From contig CAJXCD010000003.1 in NCBI GenBank assembly GCA_913051545.1, positions 32,341-96,340 of the forward strand: a stretch of DNA of 64,000 bases, given 5' to 3'. Below are positions 7,848-17,128 of the stretch, piece after piece. The notes under the pieces were generated by a model. That model made no database searches and had not been told where the DNA came from. It saw nothing but the letters and a program-made list of their open reading frames with translations. This DNA is from an uncultured Chloroflexota bacterium. Lineage in GTDB: Bacteria; Chloroflexota; Dehalococcoidia; Lucifugimonadales; CAJXCD01. The stretch's first letter is position 1. Each line of letters begins with the position of its first letter. Made by a program: the position numbers and the translations under genes.

Positions 7848-9692
7848 ATGTGCGGAATAATAGGGTATACAGGTAATAATCTTGCCGCCCCAATCCTTCT
7901 TGAGGGGCTAGAAAGATTAGAATATAGAGGATACGACAGTGCCGGTATAGCTGTGCTTGGATCCAATGGAGACCCTACAGTCCACAAATCTCAAGGGAAG
8001 CTTTCAGCACTAACGCATACTCTTGGGACTGGGATGCCGGAGGGAACCACGGGCATAGGACACACACGCTGGGCCACACACGGAGGGCCTACTGACCACA
8101 ATGCCCACCCGCACACAGACTGCTCAAACCAAGTCGCCGTTGTACATAACGGTATAGTCGAAAATTTCCTGAACCTTAGATCCGAATTGATCTCTCAAGG
8201 ACACAAATTCTCTTCCGAAACTGATAGCGAATGCATACCACATTTAATTGAGTCATTCCTCAACCTTGGATTATCATTCCGAGACTCTGTATTAAAAACT
8301 TCGGAGAGGCTTCGTGGAGCACACGCAGTAGTTGCTATATCACATTCAGAACCGGGCCAGCTTGTTGCATTCAGGTTGGGGAACGCAGGCGGCCTGGTAA
8401 TAGGATATGGCAAAGATCAACATTTCCTAGCCAGTGATATCCCTGCAATATTGCCTCATACAAGAGAAGTTGCCTACCTCGGCAATGAAGAGTCCGTGCA
8501 CATATCAATATCAGATGTTGAATACAGCACGCTAGACGGTCAAAAGATTTCTAAATCCAAGGGAACTGTATCCTACGATGCAGTATCTGCTGGAAAAGGT
8601 GAATACCCACACTTCATGCTTAAAGAAATCCATGAACAACCGGAATCTATCATTAACACTATGCGAGGCCAAATATCATTCGAAAAATATGAAGTAAATC
8701 TTGATGGATTCCACTTGTCAGACCATGAAATCCAAAAAATTGAAAGAGTCGTACTGCTAGGAATGGGTACTAGTCTTCATGCCGCTATGGTTGGGCGAAA
8801 CTGGATAGAGTCTATCTCCCGTATTCCAGCAGAAGCAGACAATTCATCTGAATTCCGTTACAGAGATGCCATCATAGATGAAAAGACTCTTGTAATTTCA
8901 GTGTGTCAGTCAGGAGAAACAGCGGATACCCTAGCAGCTATGAGTCAAGCCCAGGCCCTAGGAGCACCCCAAGTAACACTGTGTAACTATGAAGGAACCC
9001 AAACGAGTCGCATAGCAGGAAGCACAATACTGCTCCGATCCGGACCTGAAATTGGTGTAGCTGCAAGTAAAACTTTCGTGTGCTCTCTAACTGCCCTGTA
9101 TATGCTAGCTCTTGAGCTAGGTATTAGACGCGGATCGCTGAGTCCTAACGAGTTGAAAAAATCGATAGATGAACTCGCCCATCTACCGGAGATGCTTGGA
9201 ACATTATTATCAGACGACGAAAACTACCTCAGCCTTGCAAACAAATTTTATCAATTTTCAGATTTTCTGTATCTCGGACGCGGGTTGAATTACCCTCTGG
9301 CAATGGAAGGTGCTCTCAAACTTAAGGAAATCAGCTATATCCATGCTGAAGGATACCCAGCAGGAGAAATGAAACACGGACCCATCTCATTAATCGACGA
9401 AAAAATGCCGATCGTTGCACTGATACCAAAAGATTCTCTCTACGAAAAGATGCTCAACAGCATAAGTGAAGCGAAAACCCGTGGGGGAACGGTGATAGCC
9501 ATCACAACCGATGGAGACGAAAAAATTAAAGAGTTGTCTGACTACCAAATCTATATGCCTGAAGCATCTCCTATTATAAATCCGATTCTAGCTGCTTTAC
9601 CTATGCAGTTACTTGCGTACCACATAGCTGTCAAGCGAGAGTGTGATGTGGACCAACCACGTAATCTAGCCAAGTCAGTCACTGTAGAATAG
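7848..9692 (+). CDS. glmS: glutamine-fructose-6-phosphate aminotransferase (isomerizing)
   Basis: Makes glucosamine-6-phosphate from fructose-6-phosphate and glutamine for cell wall or glycan synthesis. C2 is the N-terminal nucleophile (MCGIIGYTG); the glutaminase domain covers about 1-240, two SIS domains follow, and the C-terminus ends with the usual LAKSVTVE. Length 614 is standard. The ATG is preceded by a 76-nt gap; I looked for a glmS ribozyme there and the gap is too short for one. It is the third gene of the plus-strand group after cmk-plsC. Confidence 0.98.
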   Translation: MCGIIGYTGNNLAAPILLEGLERLEYRGYDSAGIAVLGSNGDPTVHKSQGKLSALTHTLGTGMPEGTTGIGHTRWATHGGPTDHNAHPHTDCSNQVAVVHNGIVENFLNLRSELISQGHKFSSETDSECIPHLIESFLNLGLSFRDSVLKTSERLRGAHAVVAISHSEPGQLVAFRLGNAGGLVIGYGKDQHFLASDIPAILPHTREVAYLGNEESVHISISDVEYSTLDGQKISKSKGTVSYDAVSAGKGEYPHFMLKEIHEQPESIINTMRGQISFEKYEVNLDGFHLSDHEIQKIERVVLLGMGTSLHAAMVGRNWIESISRIPAEADNSSEFRYRDAIIDEKTLVISVCQSGETADTLAAMSQAQALGAPQVTLCNYEGTQTSRIAGSTILLRSGPEIGVAASKTFVCSLTALYMLALELGIRRGSLSPNELKKSIDELAHLPEMLGTLLSDDENYLSLANKFYQFSDFLYLGRGLNYPLAMEGALKLKEISYIHAEGYPAGEMKHGPISLIDEKMPIVALIPKDSLYEKMLNSISEAKTRGGTVIAITTDGDEKIKELSDYQIYMPEASPIINPILAALPMQLLAYHIAVKRECDVDQPRNLAKSVTVE

Positions 9693-9750
9693 TAAACATC
9701 AGTTTGCCAACACAAAAAAAATTAGTTGTCAGATTTCCGGGAGTTAGACT

Positions 9751-10254
9751 TTGAATTTAGAATTTATACTGCTTCGAATCCTACACATAGTAGGTGGTAC
9801 CGTATGGGCGGGTGGAGCTGTTTACGTAGCGTTCATACTGTCTCCAAATCTTGACAGGCTGGGACCGGATATTCGAGGTTCGATCATGAAAGCTGTGTCT
9901 AGAGCTACGACTTCCTTCCTAACTGGTGCTGGGACAATCACTATATTTGCAGGGATCGCCTTGACTTTAAGAATGAGACAAAATTTTTTCACCACATGGT
10001 TTAACTCAGAATGGGGATGGGCAATATTTATAGGAATGGTAATTTCAATCGCAGCAATCGGTCTGGGAGGCATTGTGGGAACTAATGTAAAACGCTTAGC
10101 TAAGCTCAGCTCAGAAATAGAGGGTCGTTCCCCATCTAACGAAGAAATCACAAACATGGCGGCAATGTCTGAAAAGATCAGTTATATCAGCAAAATTTCA
10201 GCAGTCTTAGTAATAATTGCCTTAATTACTATGGCGTCGGCCCGCTATCTGTAG
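9751..10254 (+). CDS. CopD-like integral membrane protein
   Basis: 167 residues with about four hydrophobic helices (roughly 5-30, 50-70, 85-110 and 145-165). The first helix carries LHIVGGTVWAGGAVYVAF, the H-x-x-x-x-x-W-x-G pattern of CopD/DUF2269-type membrane proteins that can bind heme or copper. The start is TTG with GGGAG 7 nt upstream. It follows glmS by 58 nt and converges with the aldolase gene, with only 4 nt between the stops. The role is not known; metal or redox function is an inference from the helix motif. Confidence 0.6.
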   Translation: MNLEFILLRILHIVGGTVWAGGAVYVAFILSPNLDRLGPDIRGSIMKAVSRATTSFLTGAGTITIFAGIALTLRMRQNFFTTWFNSEWGWAIFIGMVISIAAIGLGGIVGTNVKRLAKLSSEIEGRSPSNEEITNMAAMSEKISYISKISAVLVIIALITMASARYL

Positions 10255-10258
10255 TTTA

Positions 10259-11089
10259 CTATAGCAGGTAGTCAGACACATATCTAGATGCACTCTCACG
10301 TATAAAGTCTAATTCATCTACAGCAAGGAAAAACTGCGCACCCTTATTAATCCACTGTTTTGCCCCATCACCGCCTGAAGCAGTAGTACCAAATGGCAAT
10401 TTGTACTTGAGTGCAATATCCTTTATCTCCTCCATCGGCCCAACAACATCGGGGTGATCAAATTCACCGGGACGTCCCATCTCAATACTGAAATCACCAG
10501 GGCCACAATAGACCATGTCAACTCCCGGAGTACTTATTATGGACTCTGCATTCTCATATCCCAACCTAGTTTCGATGTGGACAACCAGCGTACTTTCTGC
10601 ATCTTGCTCAACCATCCATTCGGCTAAATCGGAAGTCTGTACATAATCACTATTCCCGTAACCAGGAGCCATAGCTCTAGTACCCTTAGGCGGAAATTTG
10701 ATGTAGCCAAGCAGTTCTTCTACCTGTTCATGCGTTTCGGTACGGGGTAGCTGGATACCGGATACTCCCGCCTCAAGTAGCTTAGAGACTTCCTGTCTTT
10801 CCAATTGTGGAGTCTTGGAAACTACAGGCAAACCATTGTCACGAGCTGAAAGAATCGTATCAGCGAGGTTAGACGGGTTAAGAAATCCATGCTCGTATTC
10901 GATGTATATAAAATCGAAACCTGCATTTTTATACAGCTTAACTAGAGAAGGACGTACATATTCTGTTATCGTTCCAGCTACCAAAATATCACCGTCGCTC
11001 AATCTGGATTTGAGATGTCGGCCAGGACCACCGGCAGGATATGGGTTATCGAAATTTCGTTCAGCAAAATTACTAGATGGAACAGGCAT
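10259..11089 (-). CDS. HpcH/HpaI aldolase family protein
   Basis: 276 residues of the metal-dependent class II aldolase family that cleaves or forms 2-keto-3-deoxy acids (pyruvate as one product). The blocks GFDFIYIEYEHG (about 54-65), GIQLPRTET and VYCGPGDFS, which hold the metal ligands and phosphate/carboxylate site, are seen. The reference DxEHG motif reads EYEHG here. A GGGG sequence lies 6 nt before the ATG. It follows fbpC by 31 nt on the same strand and may share the transcript. The natural substrate cannot be read from sequence; such genes are numerous in SAR202-like genomes (general knowledge). Confidence 0.82.
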   Translation of the reverse strand: MPVPSSNFAERNFDNPYPAGGPGRHLKSRLSDGDILVAGTITEYVRPSLVKLYKNAGFDFIYIEYEHGFLNPSNLADTILSARDNGLPVVSKTPQLERQEVSKLLEAGVSGIQLPRTETHEQVEELLGYIKFPPKGTRAMAPGYGNSDYVQTSDLAEWMVEQDAESTLVVHIETRLGYENAESIISTPGVDMVYCGPGDFSIEMGRPGEFDHPDVVGPMEEIKDIALKYKLPFGTTASGGDGAKQWINKGAQFFLAVDELDFIRESASRYVSDYLL

Positions 11090-11120
11090 AGTGATCCCCT
11101 ATAACTCCTTTAATACTATT

Positions 11121-12188
11121 TCATTTTATTTGTCTGAAATTACTCTTTTTCAGAGCAAATAAAGGCTCATTACCAAAACGTGTCAATGTGATTTTTGAAC
11201 CGGGGTTAAAGCCAGCAGAATTGTTAACTCTGCATGGTAATACAGTACCAGATTTAAGTTTGACTGAGATAATTGTTTCATCACCTTTAAAATCCCTGGA
11301 CTGTACAACATTAATACCCTCAGGATCCAAATTACATACGAAATCTGCAGTATGTGACACTAAATCCACCTCATCTCCATCCATTATATCTTCCTCAGAC
11401 TCCCAATTAAATGAACCAATTTCCGTTATAACCTTTTCCCCTGATATCTTGCCCCGAATAAAACCGCAGTTGCTGGTAATACTTGCTACAAATCTAGTTG
11501 TAGGAGATCTATAAAGCACCTCTGGAACATCAATCTGCTCTATTCTCCCTTTTTCGATTACAGCTATACGATTACCTATTGAAAACGCTTCGTCCCTATC
11601 ATGAGTTACAAATACTGCTGTAACGTTGTTCTCCCGTAATACACTCTCCACTTCGTTACACATACCTGCTCGCATGTTAGCATCTATATTACTAAAAGGT
11701 TCATCCATTAGTAGAATTGAAGGTCGAGGGGCTAAACTACGTCCTAAGGCCACGCGTTGCTGCTCTCCTCCCGAAAGTTCATGAGGACTACTATGCTCCA
11801 ACCCTGTGAGATGCAATAAGTCTAAAATTTCATTAAGTCTTTTAGAACGCGCGTTCTTGTCTAAATGAGAGATACCAAAGAGAATGTTTTCTTCTACATT
11901 AAGGTGAGGAAAGAGCATATAGTCCTGAAAAACCATCCCTACAGACCTTTTCTCTGGAGGTAATCCAAAATTCGATGAAGACATAAGGTTACCATTTATA
12001 TATATCTCCCCACGGTCAAGGATTTCAAACCCAGCTATTAATCTAAGTAGAGTTGTTTTACCTCCCCCACTGGGTCCCAAAATAGATAATATTTCGCCTG
12101 GATTCAAATTAAATGACACATTATCAATAACGGATTTGTCACCGAAGTTCTTGGTCACTTCATTACATTCAATAATTTTTGTGTTCAA
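11121..12188 (-). CDS. fbpC: Fe(III) ABC transporter ATP-binding protein
   Basis: ATPase of an iron importer, cytoplasmic face. Walker A GPSGGGKTT at 38-46, Q-loop Q88, signature LSGGEQQ at 138-144, Walker B ILLMDEP at 158-164, and the H-loop in FVTHD are intact. A C-terminal TOBE-like regulatory domain fills residues 240-355, as in FbpC/PotA-type proteins. The start is TTG and overlaps the fbpB stop by 4 nt, so it is coupled. The iron assignment comes from the binding protein and permease in the same cluster. Confidence 0.92.
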   Translation of the reverse strand: MNTKIIECNEVTKNFGDKSVIDNVSFNLNPGEILSILGPSGGGKTTLLRLIAGFEILDRGEIYINGNLMSSSNFGLPPEKRSVGMVFQDYMLFPHLNVEENILFGISHLDKNARSKRLNEILDLLHLTGLEHSSPHELSGGEQQRVALGRSLAPRPSILLMDEPFSNIDANMRAGMCNEVESVLRENNVTAVFVTHDRDEAFSIGNRIAVIEKGRIEQIDVPEVLYRSPTTRFVASITSNCGFIRGKISGEKVITEIGSFNWESEEDIMDGDEVDLVSHTADFVCNLDPEGINVVQSRDFKGDETIISVKLKSGTVLPCRVNNSAGFNPGSKITLTRFGNEPLFALKKSNFRQIK

Positions 12189-13771
12189 TTTCGAGTCCTA
12201 ATATCCTTATGAATCAAAAATGCCATCGGGACACAAGAGATAATTACTATTATAATTGCCGGTAAGGCTGCTTGAGCAAAAAATGCTTCCTCTGAAGCCG
12301 ACCAAATTTTGGTTGCGAGAGTCCCGAACCCTAAAGGAGCCAGTAGTAAAGTTGCTGGAAGTTCCTTGAGTGTAATAATAAACACCAATACAGCGCCGGC
12401 TATCACACCTGGCTTGAGCTGAGGTATCGTTACATAGATCATCGTTTGAAATAGATTATTTCCTAAACCTCTAGAAGCTTCTTCTTGCTTAGGATTTAAT
12501 TGTAAGAACGAAGTTCTTGTGGATCCCAAGGCTGCAGGTAAGAAAAGGATCAGATAAGCAAACACCAACAACCAAATCGTTTGGTAGATAGGCTTCGCCC
12601 AACCTATTCCAAAAAACACAATCGCTAAAGCTACAACGATCCCAGGAAGCGCAAATCCAGTGAAACTGATTTTTTCTATTACTCTAGACAGAAATCCAGG
12701 ATATCGAGTTGACAAAGCAGCAACTGGAATCGCACAAAAAGCGACTAATATAGCAGCCAAGAAAGATACAAAAATTGAGTTCCATACAGGGCCCCATAGA
12801 CCTGCAAAAGTTTGACCTGCGAAAATTCCACGGACTAGCCAATATACTAAAACAGAGAGCGGCATAATTAGAGCCATAAATACTACTAAAAAGCAGAAAA
12901 TCAAAGCGGGCCATTTCCAGCGCCCTAACTTTACAATATTGCTTAAACGTGATGCCCCGGCTCCTGTCCTATAATACAGTTTTCTACCTCTAAATTTAGC
13001 CTCTGCAAGTAGTATAAGAAAAGAAAACCCTGCCAGAAACAAAGATAATAAAGCAGCTCCATTTCTATCTATCGCAGTATATCGCAGATATATAGACCTA
13101 GTGAGTGTTTCATAGTCTAATAAAGATACCGCACCAAAATCACTAACCGTATAAAGTGCTACTAGAAGAGAGCCAGCTAATATAGAGGGTCTTAGAAGGG
13201 GGATCGTGACTCTATACATAACAGCGAGTCTTCTTGAACCCAAAGTTCTAGCAGATTCTTCAAATGCAGGATCTATTCCAATCATTGCTCCTCTGACAGT
13301 GAGAAGTACATACGGATAACTTAGTGCCGCTAGAGTAAATGTGGCACCAAAGAGACCATATATTTCAGGAAGTCTATCTAATCCAAAAGGGCCAGATAAT
13401 ATGTTCTGTAATAATCCCTTAGGACTAAGAACAGAAATGAACAAAAAGGCACCAACATAACTAGGAATCACCAAAGGAAGAGCAGTAGCGACAACCCAAA
13501 AACGTCTTAACGGCAAATCTGTTCGAACGGTTAACCAGGCAATTGGCAGTGATAACAGTACCGAAGTCAAAGTTACGGTAACAACTAATTGGACTGTGCG
13601 CCACACAGTTTGTAAAGTCCTTGGTCTGATAATTGATGCCCATACATCCTCTGACACTCCAACACTGCGCACAAAAAGATAAACTAATGGTAATGACACA
13701 ATTAACCCTATTAACACAGCTGGCACCAGCAGTGTAACAGGCATCGAATTTATAGAGGTTCGATTACTCAT
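12185..13771 (-). CDS. fbpB: Fe(III) ABC transporter permease, two fused halves
   Basis: 528 residues with about twelve hydrophobic helices in two similar halves, the fused arrangement of FbpB. Each half carries an EAA loop that docks on the ATPase: EESARTLGSRRLAVMY near 170 and EEASRGLGNNLFQTMIY near 435, each followed by a conserved IP-x-L-[RK]-P segment. It is separated from fbpA by a 231-nt gap holding a tandem repeat and stem-loops, and overlaps fbpC by 4 nt. Confidence 0.93.
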   Translation of the reverse strand: MSNRTSINSMPVTLLVPAVLIGLIVSLPLVYLFVRSVGVSEDVWASIIRPRTLQTVWRTVQLVVTVTLTSVLLSLPIAWLTVRTDLPLRRFWVVATALPLVIPSYVGAFLFISVLSPKGLLQNILSGPFGLDRLPEIYGLFGATFTLAALSYPYVLLTVRGAMIGIDPAFEESARTLGSRRLAVMYRVTIPLLRPSILAGSLLVALYTVSDFGAVSLLDYETLTRSIYLRYTAIDRNGAALLSLFLAGFSFLILLAEAKFRGRKLYYRTGAGASRLSNIVKLGRWKWPALIFCFLVVFMALIMPLSVLVYWLVRGIFAGQTFAGLWGPVWNSIFVSFLAAILVAFCAIPVAALSTRYPGFLSRVIEKISFTGFALPGIVVALAIVFFGIGWAKPIYQTIWLLVFAYLILFLPAALGSTRTSFLQLNPKQEEASRGLGNNLFQTMIYVTIPQLKPGVIAGAVLVFIITLKELPATLLLAPLGFGTLATKIWSASEEAFFAQAALPAIIIVIISCVPMAFLIHKDIRTRN

Positions 13772-13811
13772 AATTATAATTGCTTTTTGGATTTTAACTA
13801 CATAACGATTA

Positions 13812-13885
13812 GTGACCGACGAACCGTATTGTAAACCCTAAGTGTTGGGGAACACTATAGTGAATTCGATACGATCCTCGGTCAC
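13812..13885. other. nested stem-loops between fbpA and fbpB
   Basis: An outer 8-bp inverted repeat (GTGACCGA at 13812-13819, TCGGTCAC at 13878-13885) encloses a small hairpin with arms AGTGTT (13841-13846) and AACACT (13851-13856) and a GGGG loop. No T-tract follows in the minus direction, so it is not a plain terminator. Position between the binding-protein gene and the permease suggests control of relative mRNA levels, as known for other ABC importers; that role is inferred. Confidence 0.45.
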
Positions 13886-14018
13886 CATGACAGAAGGACT
13901 TAGTAATTAATTACAATGTGACAAACTTAGTTTTTCAAGGCATTACATTCGTCACCATGACAGGAGGGATGCAATTAATTACCGTCTGAGAAATTTAGTT
14001 TTTCAAGGTATTACATTT
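13881..14018. repeat. two-copy tandem repeat, 70-bp period, containing the 3' end of fbpA
   Basis: Copies at 13881-13949 and 13951-14018 both start GTCACCATGACAG and end with the same 23-base class segment (TTTAG/CTTAG then TTTTTCAAGG and ATTACATT); about 80% identical by eye, with a 2-nt indel. The second copy includes the last codons and TGA stop of fbpA (NVIP stop); the first copy repeats them as NVMP stop. It is therefore a local duplication of the gene end plus about 50 nt downstream. Confidence 0.8.
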
Positions 14019-15115
14019 AGTTCCCTTAGAAGTTCCTGCGTTCCACTTAAGTCTGCCAAATCTGCCATATCTACTGACGGCTTAACAATATCAGCGATAG
14101 GCGTCAACAACCTCTCAGTCTTGACTCCGTCAACCAACGGATACTCAAAAGTCTGCCCTGCGAAATATTGCTGAGCGACAGGGGCAAGCATAAATTGCAA
14201 GAATTTTTCTGCGTTACTCTTATTAGTTGCTGTATCAAGAATTCCAGCACCCGCAACCAGAACCAAACTTCCAGGACCACCAGCTTCTAAGTGGTGATTA
14301 CGTGCTCCAAAACTATCGCCTTCCTCAGCTAAGAATCTGTATAAGTAATAGTGATTTACAAAACCTACATCAACTTCTCCATTGTCTAATGCTGCCAATA
14401 TCGGAGTGTTCTTTGGATATACCTTCGGCTCATTAGCCAAAATACCCTCTATCCACTTTTTCGTCTCATCATCACCCCACACAACCCTCATCGCAGTCAC
14501 CATTGCCTGAAAGGATCCGTTAGTAGGAGGCCATCCAATCCGACCTTTCCATTTGGGATCAGTAAATCCCTTTATTGAATCAGGAAGGTCTTCCGGACTT
14601 ACCGAATCAGAATTGTATGCTACCACTCTCGCCCTACCCGATATTCCTATCCATTTACCTTCCGGAGAGCGAGCCCACTCTGGTGACAATTCTAGTAAAG
14701 CAGCGGGTATCGCATCCATCATACCGACTACTTCCCCTAATCCACCTGGATCCTGGGCAAAAAACACGTCTGCAGGGGATTTTTCACCTTCTTCCAAAAT
14801 GAGAGCCGCAATTTCAGCAGTTTTACCATACTTCACAGAAACGTCAATTCCTGAGGATATTTTAAACTGCTCAATTATCGGTCCCACCAGGGATTCAGAT
14901 CTACCCGAGTATACAACTAGCGACCCGGGGTCAGCTTCAACTGGGACTTCCTTTATTACTTCCTTCTCAACAATAACTTCAACTGGAACTTCTTTTATGA
15001 CTTCTATGGTTTCTGGCGCTTCTTCAGTACTAGAACACGCAATGCTTAATAGTAACCCCGCTAAACCTACAGAAAACCATAAAGCGCGTAAGTATTTACA
15101 ACTAAAATACACCAT
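14003..15115 (-). CDS. fbpA: Fe(III) ABC transporter substrate-binding lipoprotein
   Basis: Extracytoplasmic iron-binding protein of the FbpA/FutA family. I start it at the ATG 15113-15115 because GGAGG lies 7 nt upstream; this gives a 27-residue lipoprotein signal with LLLSIAC (C27 lipidated). A low-complexity linker rich in VPVE and VEKE repeats (about 35-60) tethers the domain, a style common in Chloroflexota lipoproteins. VVYSGRSE opens the domain and NHYYLYR holds the paired tyrosines that bind Fe(III). First gene of the fbpA-fbpB-fbpC cluster. A longer reading to 15187 is open but has no signal-peptide logic. Confidence 0.93.
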   Translation of the reverse strand: MVYFSCKYLRALWFSVGLAGLLLSIACSSTEEAPETIEVIKEVPVEVIVEKEVIKEVPVEADPGSLVVYSGRSESLVGPIIEQFKISSGIDVSVKYGKTAEIAALILEEGEKSPADVFFAQDPGGLGEVVGMMDAIPAALLELSPEWARSPEGKWIGISGRARVVAYNSDSVSPEDLPDSIKGFTDPKWKGRIGWPPTNGSFQAMVTAMRVVWGDDETKKWIEGILANEPKVYPKNTPILAALDNGEVDVGFVNHYYLYRFLAEEGDSFGARNHHLEAGGPGSLVLVAGAGILDTATNKSNAEKFLQFMLAPVAQQYFAGQTFEYPLVDGVKTERLLTPIADIVKPSVDMADLADLSGTQELLRELNVIP

Positions 15116-15246
15116 ACGTAACCTCCAATAATTATTGATACATATATAAAAACATAAGTCGTACATAGATGTCAACTTAGTATACACTTACTAAAAATAT
15201 ACACAGGTGGCAACACTCTTGATTACGACACGTGAAATGGGCCTGA

Positions 15247-16251
15247 CTAAAGAGTTATCTTAGTTAAATCATCCACTACGAACTGCTCCGATTCTCCATC
15301 TGGATCGCCACTTGGGCAACTAACTCTCGGAGCCCCAGGAATTTGAGTTACACTTGCTTTGTAAGCCCCTGAAATGGCTCCATCATTCCCGGAATATTCA
15401 ATCATAACTTCTGCTAGCCGATTATCTTCAGAAATATTTACAACTTCTCCCGCCACATCCATATCCGTCCATCCCCAGCCATGAGAAACAAGTAATTCTC
15501 TCTCTACCACTTGTTCAAACGGAGTATTCAAACCCAAGCGTCCCCTATAATTGGTTTTTATCTGAGATGGGGGGGTGTTTCTATTTACCAAAATATCCAA
15601 CTCTTCATGCCCCATCCTAGCCCAATTTAGCCCTTGAGGAAGATCTATAATGTTCGGGGCAAACCTGTGTCCACCCAAGTGACTGGCCTGCCAAATTCTA
15701 AGGCTGTTATTTTTACCAGATGCATATTCATTCCTCAGAACTTCAAATGCAGAATATCCAAATTTGCCGCAACACCTATCATACTTGGCATGTGTACAAA
15801 CAAGTATTTCCCTCACGCCAGAGGTATCTTGTATAAAGTTTGCGAACTTGGATAGTTTTTCGCGACTAGACAGCAATGCATTTACTAATTCCTCTACCAT
15901 TTCTGTAGGAAGCAAGTAATCTTCTTTAAGGAATTCAGAAAATTTATGCGATGGAAACTCAGGACGAGAAAATAACATTACACGAGACTTGCCTTGTATC
16001 GAATATTCAGTGTCTGGCGCTACACAATGCAACTTAACTGAATTTCCATTACTTTCCTCTTCATTCAATGTCTTTAGCACTAAATCAGGAAAATGATTGG
16101 TTTCCCTGATTTCACTTGCCCAAGGTCTAGGGAGTTCCAATATAAGACATCTACTCCAACTAGGCGCAGTACCACCAGGGTCTTCACCGTTATTTTGAGA
16201 AAAAACAGAGCAAAGGCTCTGACTGACTTCGGAACGCTCATCTCCTATCAT
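15247..16251 (-). CDS. sucrase/ferredoxin-like family protein (Apd1-like)
   Basis: 334 residues of the thioredoxin-fold sucrase/ferredoxin-like family. The diagnostic central block VCTHAKYDRCCGKFG and the HLGGHRFAPNII segment are present; in the yeast relative Apd1 these cysteine and histidine residues bind a [2Fe-2S] cluster. A GGAG sequence lies 7 nt before the ATG. It stands alone between fbpA and a degenerate epimerase. The cellular role in bacteria is not established; an iron or redox link would fit the neighbouring iron importer, but that is inference. Confidence 0.8.
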   Translation of the reverse strand: MIGDERSEVSQSLCSVFSQNNGEDPGGTAPSWSRCLILELPRPWASEIRETNHFPDLVLKTLNEEESNGNSVKLHCVAPDTEYSIQGKSRVMLFSRPEFPSHKFSEFLKEDYLLPTEMVEELVNALLSSREKLSKFANFIQDTSGVREILVCTHAKYDRCCGKFGYSAFEVLRNEYASGKNNSLRIWQASHLGGHRFAPNIIDLPQGLNWARMGHEELDILVNRNTPPSQIKTNYRGRLGLNTPFEQVVERELLVSHGWGWTDMDVAGEVVNISEDNRLAEVMIEYSGNDGAISGAYKASVTQIPGAPRVSCPSGDPDGESEQFVVDDLTKITL

Positions 16252-16410
16252 TTGGCATCTCCTTGCTAGTATTTTCCCGCTATTAGCACTGCATTAACAA
16301 TAATTAGTGAACAATTTACCCCAGAATAATTGTACTCACAACGCTATCTTCTTTCCAATATATCCCGATACAACATATAATATTTCCATGAACTTGATCT
16401 ACTAATATTT

Positions 16411-17097
16411 ATGAAAATCCTGCTTACATCCGCAAAATCAGACACAATACATAGAATATCTACTGGTTTGACAAAATCACATACCGTGACTCTGTCCGAC
16501 AGAAATCACGTCTCTACAGACTTGCAATTTATACAATCCAGTCTTAACCACGATGCCGGAACAAATGCTTTAGTTCGAAACCAGGAAGTTGTTATTCACT
16601 CACTTGATAATGATAGTAAAGCGAGTGATTCTGACATTTTGGATGCAGCAATGCGTTGCACTTACAATCTCCTATTCGCCAGTGTTGAAGAAAAGGTTCC
16701 TAAATTCATATACATAAGCTCACTCACACTCATGGATGCATACAATGAGAAATACATCGTTAGTGAATCATGGGAACCTATGCCACAAACCAATCCTAGT
16801 ATATTGAGATACCACTTGGCTGAATTAGTTTGCAGAGAATTCTCACTTGAAGGAAATATCGATGTAATTGTCTTAAGGTTTGGGGAAATAGTCGACCAAG
16901 ATCACATGTTGACACAAACAAAATCTGCGCTCTACGTAGAGGATGCGATCAATGCCATAAATATGGCAATTAAAACCAGCAGAAATGAACTCAACAATAA
17001 ACGGCTATTCCATATACAATCGAAAATACCCAATGGTCAATACCCAACGTTATCCGCAGAAAATACCCTTGGATACAATCCAGTAAAACATATTTGA
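16411..17097 (+). CDS. degenerate NAD-epimerase-like protein, probably non-catalytic
   Basis: 228 residues, recognisable as an extended SDR by the central block KFIYISSLTLMDAY (about 107-120) and VLRFGEIVD (about 158-166). The N-terminal glycine loop is lost (LLTSAKSDTIHRI where TGxxGxxG is expected), and the catalytic YxxxK reads YHLAE. The protein may have lost NAD binding and catalysis. Codon use looks like that of its neighbours and the frame is intact, so it is not an obvious pseudogene. It ends 31 nt before the CocE-like gene and is probably co-transcribed with it. Confidence 0.6.
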   Translation: MKILLTSAKSDTIHRISTGLTKSHTVTLSDRNHVSTDLQFIQSSLNHDAGTNALVRNQEVVIHSLDNDSKASDSDILDAAMRCTYNLLFASVEEKVPKFIYISSLTLMDAYNEKYIVSESWEPMPQTNPSILRYHLAELVCREFSLEGNIDVIVLRFGEIVDQDHMLTQTKSALYVEDAINAINMAIKTSRNELNNKRLFHIQSKIPNGQYPTLSAENTLGYNPVKHI

Positions 17098-17128
17098 CGA
17101 ATCCGAACTAATTGAATGGAGTCGGTAA

